A DNA stretch of 64,000 nucleotides from Valencia hispanica. Taxonomy: Eukaryota > Chordata > Actinopteri > Cyprinodontiformes > Valenciidae. The first letter of the stretch is position 1, and each line of letters opens with the position of its first letter. Where the stretch lies: NCBI GenBank assembly GCA_963556495.2, contig OY747721.1, forward strand, positions 10,611,649 through 10,675,648, written 5' to 3'. This document shows, piece after piece, positions 58,810 to 64,000 of the stretch. Under the pieces are notes generated by a model. The model ran no database searches. It saw only the letters and a list, made by a program, of their open reading frames with translations, and was not told the DNA's origin. The translations under genes were made by a program, and so were the position numbers.

Positions 58810-58906
58810 CATGTGTCATAGCAGTGAGTAGTTGGGCGATCAGCTGGTTAAATAGGAAGCCCCCACCGTCACTGCACGGACAAACACGATGACTTGTTGG
58901 CATCTG
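58810..58906 (+). other. ccdc186: Possible untranslated first exon of CCDC186
   Basis: A moderately GC-rich stretch ends in a donor-like 'catctggtgggta'. It lies upstream of the first coding exon, whose acceptor at 62558-62559 requires a 5' partner exon. Boundaries are a guess. Confidence 0.25.
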
Positions 58907-60086
58907 GTGGGTATAACTATCACCATCTTTGATTAGCTTCATTCTTCATCTTGTGCTATATGCTAGCGTTAGCCTCAGTTAACCTCTGTGTTATCACTGT
59001 TAGCTTAGCTAACTAGATAAAACAGCGACGGGCCTTTGACGTGAAAATATGCCAACCGAGAGTTCGGTATTAATTCCACATTGTTAATTTTTGTGTGTGT
59101 TAGCATTAGTATTTACTGTGTTAACTCGTTTTATAGCCCAACAGTGAGCCCTGATGCCATATCTTAGCTAACAAGGCTAGTATGCTAACAAGTTAGAGGG
59201 ACAGGCACTGCTAACGTCAAATGCACCGGAATGTAAATAAAACGTCAGTCTGTATACCAGAGTCATCGATCTGCTGCTTATTGTTACAAACCGATTTACG
59301 CTGCTCTGAATTTCTTAATATAAGAAGGAAATTGTACATTTTTGATGTTAATAACTCTGATGTTTTTCTATGACACCTGTCAGAGGAGCATCCTTATGTA
59401 CGTACTAGCTGAGCTATCACTTGTTAACTGAAGCAGACACATTTCTTCAATGTCCCAATATTACAATACATTAGTAGAGCTACGGAAAGAGCTTAAAGCT
59501 TGCTTTGTTGTTATTTGGGACACGTATTTGTGTACAAGGACACATGGATCGATACAAGATGGTCTTCAAATGGGTGGGGTTAATGGTCCTGGGAGCATGT
59601 TGATTCCTGAAAAACCGGTTTAGCAGTAAAAGGGGTGTATTGTTCGATAAAAATATCAAGTAAAATTAAAGTTCATAAGGCTTCTAACCCACTCTTAATC
59701 ACCCCAGGGATTAGTAACACAGGAAATGCTTACAAAGCCCCTTTCAGTCCTGTGTTGGATTAACAGCAAATGATTCAGATCGAGATAAGATATTTAATTA
59801 TTTACTCGTTTTACAAGTTTAGCCTAGACATTTTTGCATGTCATTTGTTTTGTATTTACATTTCTTTTCGTTTTGGTCGTAGCATATAATCTTATTTTTT
59901 TCAAGCTGCTAAGAATTGTTAACAAATAGATTATTAAGGAATATTATTTCATTTGGAAACGTGAATGTGTTTTACAAGAATCAGAATGGTCTTATTTGGG
60001 TTGAGAAGGGGGATTTAAATTTTGGTTTTACTCCTTGCATTTCACGTGCACAGTATAGACATGTATAAACGTATAAACTAGGGCTG

Positions 60087-60290
60087 TCAAAATTAATGCG
60101 GGTCGATTAATTTGTGGAATGAATGCCATTAATTTTTTTGACGCAATTAACGCATGCACAGAATGACCTGCCCTGTTTACCCCACAATCAAACCTGCGCT
60201 GCTTTCAGTGCTCGCTTGTCACATAAACAGCATGACAACTGTTTGATAACTGCAAACGATAACAGTGGGAACCAGGGAGTACTGTAAAGG
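60087..60290. mobile_element. hAT element fragment
   Basis: It begins with 'tagggctgtcaaaattaatg', a typical hAT terminus, followed by 'gcgggtcgattaat' and 'ttgacgcaattaacgcatgc'. The opposite terminus was not found. Confidence 0.5.
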
Positions 60291-60787
60291 TTCGGTGTTG
60301 ATAAATAAATATTCCCTCTATTAGTCAGAAAATTTCCATTAAAAAATACTTAATTCCTCCCAGAGAGAAATTAAGTGTTGTTGGAGCTCATATTATTTAA
60401 TTTTTCAAGGAGCTGTTGTAGATCCTGATGGCTGTAAGCAGGAATGATCTCCTGTAGCAGTCTGTATCGCAGCAAAACTAAAGAAGCCTCTGACTGAAGA
60501 CACCGTTGTTGTAGGATAGTCCCATGAAGAGGATGCTCAGGGTTGTCCAAAATTGAATAAGAAACTGTCAGCTTTACATTCAGAAAATGTTAACCGGTTA
60601 GTTTGTCTTAGCAACTGGCTAAAAGATTAATAGGTAAAAATCTCCACGTGTAAATGTGATTGTGGAATTCAAAACAAATGTTCCCTGCCTCTCTCCAGTA
60701 TTTCCTTTAAAAAAAAAGATCAACAGCTTCCGGTTTCGTCGTTTATTTACACCAAAAATGTTAATTTTTCGGTCATATTTGGGAATG

Positions 60788-61380
60788 TTAAAGTGCCCCT
60801 GGCATGAAATTTGCATTTTTTGAGTTTTTTGGTCATATTAGTTAGTTTCCCCAGCCTGCCTATGTCCCCTAAGGGGTTAAAACGACTGATTAGTGTTTCC
60901 TTTGTCCCCGGGTGTGTCTGCCTACATAGTGAAATTAGCACTCAGAAACGGGCTGTTTTGCAGTTCGGCATTTGACCTCACGTTTCGGCATATGTCGTCA
61001 CTGAGTTCCAGCCAATTACCCCCTTCTCTGAACTACACTCTCCAAGTCCCCCCCCCCGTGGCGCATATTACAACCTAAACAACGAGAGCTACGGTAAAAG
61101 GGAAACAACTAACCGACAACATGGAGTCCAGACCGCATCGACACTGTCCTCCCCTCTTCCTCCCCACTGAAAAGCTTGTGGATGGACTTTATTTATGCAG
61201 GGAATGTACCCGACCGACTCCCGAAGCGCGTGGTCATTTGTGGCAAACATTTCTCTGACGGATGTTTTATTAACTTGGGACAACACAGCAGTGGATTCGC
61301 AGATCGTCTTAAACTTTTACCAAGATCAATACCAACCCTCCATGAACCAGTAAATGTCCCTATACAAGTAAGTAGCCTAT
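60788..61380 (+). mobile_element. THAP-domain DNA transposon remnant (Kolobok-like?)
   Basis: The left boundary is TTAA followed by AGTGCCCCTGGCATGAAA. Within it, 61176-61372 encodes the C-terminal half of a THAP zinc finger: WMDFIYAGNVPDR, VVICGKHFSDGCF (the C-x2-H part), then LKLLPRSIPTLHEP. A GTAAGT donor follows at about 61370. The N-terminal Cys pair is not readable. TTAA targets and THAP domains are known for Kolobok transposons, so the name is an inference. Confidence 0.45.
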
Positions 61381-61409
61381 ATTTCCGCAATAATGTCCTT
61401 CAGCTGTTA

Positions 61410-61500
61410 TATACCAGTGTTTCCCACACAGACGAATCTGTGGTGGTGCGCCACAGCTTAAACTCCGACCGCCACAGATTCAACACCGACCAAAAAAAAA
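61410..61500. repeat. Short interspersed repeat fragment
   Basis: 'ccagtgtttcccacacagac' with 'tgtggtggtgcgccacagct' is a terminus type common in fish non-autonomous elements. An A-run follows (61492-61508). Confidence 0.4.
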
Positions 61501-61626
61501 AAAAAAAATCAACACCAACCGTCACATATTGCGTTTCGTTTTCTTTTTTTACGTTATTTAAAACACGCAGCGCATTCATTCCCTGCTCTCTTTTCGTCTC
61601 TGTCACTCACGCGTTGCTCGCTTGCT

Positions 61627-61662
61627 CGCACACACACACCTACACACACACACACACACATG
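61627..61662. repeat. (CA)n microsatellite
   Basis: Imperfect CA repeat, 'cgcacacacacacctacaca' and onward, in the intron or 5' flank of CCDC186. Confidence 0.85.
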
Positions 61663-62559
61663 CCAGAAAAGGTCCTAAATAGGATAGCAATACAAGAACA
61701 CACATACACACACAGCCCCTTCCCTCCGTGCACAGCACGTCTGTCTGGATCCCCTGTGGAAGACGTGCTCTACCATTCTGGTTCCTCCTCAGGTGCCTCG
61801 CCCTCCGGATCAGATTCCGGATCAAATTGAAACGCCATAACAGTAGCCGATAACTGAGCCATTACTGTCGTGGTGAAGCTAGAGACGTAATGAGGACGGA
61901 TGGATTTGTGGATGGATGATCAAATATTTTATTAGGCCTGTAATTTGTAAACAGATTATTGTTCATCACTAGACAATGCTAGACATTCGAAACTGCTAAA
62001 CAGTTTATTGTGATTTTTTGTTGTTGTTGTTCCATTACAGCCTTATCTATGCTGTCATCAGTACTAGCAGGGCCTATACAAATTTTTTTGCGTTAAGGTT
62101 ATAAGTAATACTTAAAAAAGGTGAATAAAAAATTTAGATGAATACTACAGATATTGGATGCTTAAACTTACATCTTTAACACATTATTTTACTCTGGAGT
62201 CGAATGACGCTCAACAGATATGCGTTAATCTTGAGTAACTATCACAGCCGTCTGATGTTCTCATTCACACGCCTTCCCAGCAAAAGTAATTTTGTCATAG
62301 GTGTGGCCAACAACAACACACCTCTGTAGTGTACTGTACTCAGGAGTTTGTCAGTGAACATTCTTTAGGTTTTTCCTTTTGTTAATCGATGACCCAACCG
62401 CATGAAGTGCAAATCAGGAAGATGCAACAGGCAAATTGCACAAGGATGCCGCATGATTGACTTCCAGGAACTTTTGATTATTTACAGATGAACACACATC
62501 AAGCTGAACGGCAGTTCTTTTTAACTTCCCTGTTTTTGTTTTGTTTTTCTTGTTGCCAG

Positions 62560-63698
62560 ATGTGAATCATAAGCGGACCATGAAGCAGCCCGCTTTGACT
62601 ACAGATGCACAGAAAATGGAAGGATCCGATGCTAAATCAGCAACAGAGGAATTACACTCTGGAGATGAGTCAAACGTCGAAGAGGAAGAACTAATCTTCC
62701 AGAACAGTGATCATGGCGTGAGGACGTGCGATCAGGAAGAAGGTGAGAAGCAGCTGGAAAGTGGATTACTCAAGACTGAAGAAGGAGCTCAGATATGCAG
62801 TCCGGACCATCATGATGTAAAAGAGACGACTGCTGATGTTGAGAGTGATGCTGGTAAGGTTTCCAGTGAAACTGATAGACTTCCACTTAGTCTTTCAAAT
62901 AAGGCTGCTGATACCAGTCAGGGTGTAGCAGAAACTTCTCCGTCTGGTATCGAAGGGACAATGGAGACCTTTTTCACTTTTGATGCAGCACCTCGACATG
63001 ACAATGAACAGCCGTCACAGTCACCTACAGTTGACAACAGCAGCTCTGCCGACAGTCCTTCACCCTCGTCTGTCCAAAGCACTTCCAAAAACTCCCCTAC
63101 AGATTCCTCAACGTATGGGATATCTAACGGACCGTCCACTCCGAGCTCCGACACGCTCAGCTTCTCACCGGCTTCAAGCCCGCAGACCAGCGCCAACGTC
63201 CCCCCACAGTCCTCATCAAGCCCTTACGACACCGACTGCAGCCGGAAGCTCATTTCTGAGATCCAACGCTCGTTGTCACAAGAGTCACTGTTGGATGAAC
63301 TGGAGTCAGAGCTTTTGGCTTGTGGGCTATCTGAAAGTGAAGGCAGAGGAAAGGGGAAAGGCATCTCGCCTGTCAATGGTCTCCCAGCACACCAGGAAAG
63401 CTGCATGGACGTCTTTGAGAAGTGCGTTCAGTTCAAGTACACTCAACAGGAGAAGGCTATTCAGAGGTAAATTTTATAGAAAAAAAAATACCCTGCCAAT
63501 ATATAATATATGTAAATTCCTGACGGACTTCAAGTTTCAAGGTTTGACTTCTATATGAACCTTTTCGCTAGGTTGCTTGAGGAGAACAAAAGGCATCAGG
63601 AACTGATCCTGGGTATCTGCTCAGAAAAAGACACAATGAAGGAAGAGCTGAAGAAGAGAGCAGAAACAGAGAAGCAACACTTGGGCTCTATTAAAAAG
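62560..63698 (+). CDS. ccdc186: Coiled-coil domain-containing protein 186, 5' part
   Basis: The first coding exon (62560-63466) begins behind a strong acceptor. The ATG is taken at 62580 ([13 protein letters not shown]) because the earlier ATG at 62560 is followed at once by TGA. The second coding exon is 63572-63698. About 338 codons are visible and the gene continues past the window; a possible third exon starts at 63980 (acceptor 'ttttctcag'). The N terminus is acidic and Ser-rich (low complexity). [27 protein letters not shown] and [20 protein letters not shown], then [20 protein letters not shown] and [18 protein letters not shown], match the conserved start of CCDC186 coiled coils. The vertebrate protein acts at the trans-Golgi in dense-core vesicle maturation. 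Confidence 0.93.
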
Positions 63699-64000
63699 GT
63701 AATTTATTTTTATTCTCTAGTCTCATTTTGTGTATAATCTGTCTGGCGCTGATGGTTATGGGGATAGCTTGGATTTGGTGAAGTGAGATTCTGCCAAAGT
63801 TCCCTCACCCGTAGAAGACAGATGTAATTTTGCCATGTGTTTGTGGAAAATCTAACATCTATCTTAGCAGATTTTGAGCTGTTTAAAGCAACTCAAACCG
63901 AAAATGTTCAGGGTTGGGAAAAGAAAACATTAAAAATGTTCACGTGAGGTCATTGTTGAGTTTTATCCTGTTTTCTCAGAATCTGAGTCCACCAAGGTTG

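Larger units (their letters stand above)
55915..62559. other. TDRD1-CCDC186 divergent intergenic region
   Basis: It contains the TDRD1 5' flank, a MITE bracketed by TA arrays (57345-58133), the probable CCDC186 promoter and untranslated first exon near 58740-58910, a hAT fragment, a THAP-domain transposon remnant and simple repeats. The 58140-58680 and 61700-62520 stretches show nothing I can name. Confidence 0.55.

Noticed and set aside
62918..63558. Additional frames over the CCDC186 exon (plus frame at 62980 and minus ORFs)
   Set aside because: They overlap the first coding exon of CCDC186 in other frames; only the frame from 62580 joins correctly to the next exon and matches the family.
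63980..64000. Third coding exon of CCDC186
   Set aside because: The acceptor is good, but the 21 visible bases in frame (NLSPPRL) do not clearly match the family, so it is mentioned only as possible.

Overview
This window is nuclear DNA from a teleost fish, probably a percomorph. The genes are split by many GT/AG introns and encode vertebrate-specific families. The gaps are packed with typical fish transposons (Tc1 elements, hAT MITEs, L2/CR1-type LINEs, TA microsatellites). I rebuilt the gene models by hand from splice sites and reading-frame phase. No database was consulted, and family assignments rest on recognising protein sequence.

Layout. (1) 108-6311, + strand: the 3' half of AFAP1L2 (XB130), an actin-associated adaptor. 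It enters in the middle of a PH domain and ends with its own stop and poly(A) signal. (2) 7978-25046, - strand: complete VWA2, a secreted protein with three VWA and two EGF domains, 13 coding exons and 794 codons. (3) 25047-38406: about 13 kb of intergenic DNA. It is mostly repeats, including a CR1/L2-type LINE whose ORF1 carries an SGNH-esterase-like domain, plus one candidate small secreted-peptide ORF with a TATA box. (4) 38407-55914, - strand: complete TDRD1, the germline piRNA-pathway scaffold with a MYND finger and four Tudor domains, 25 coding exons and 1195 codons. (5) 55915-62559: the divergent promoter region, with palindromic CRE sites on the TDRD1 and CCDC186 sides, TA arrays, MITEs and a THAP-domain transposon fragment. 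(6) 62560 to the window end, + strand: the 5' coding exons of CCDC186, a Golgi/dense-core-vesicle coiled-coil protein.

The order AFAP1L2-VWA2-TDRD1-CCDC186 matches the order I know from human 10q25, so this is an old syntenic block and not an operon-like system. Nothing suggests the four genes share one pathway. The most notable signals are substitutions in VWA2 metal sites and in the third Tudor domain of TDRD1, a recent 21-bp coding duplication in TDRD1, a Tc1 transposase with one visible disabling codon, chimeric and nested transposons, and the unexplained peptide ORF. I did not find a convincing new multigene system.
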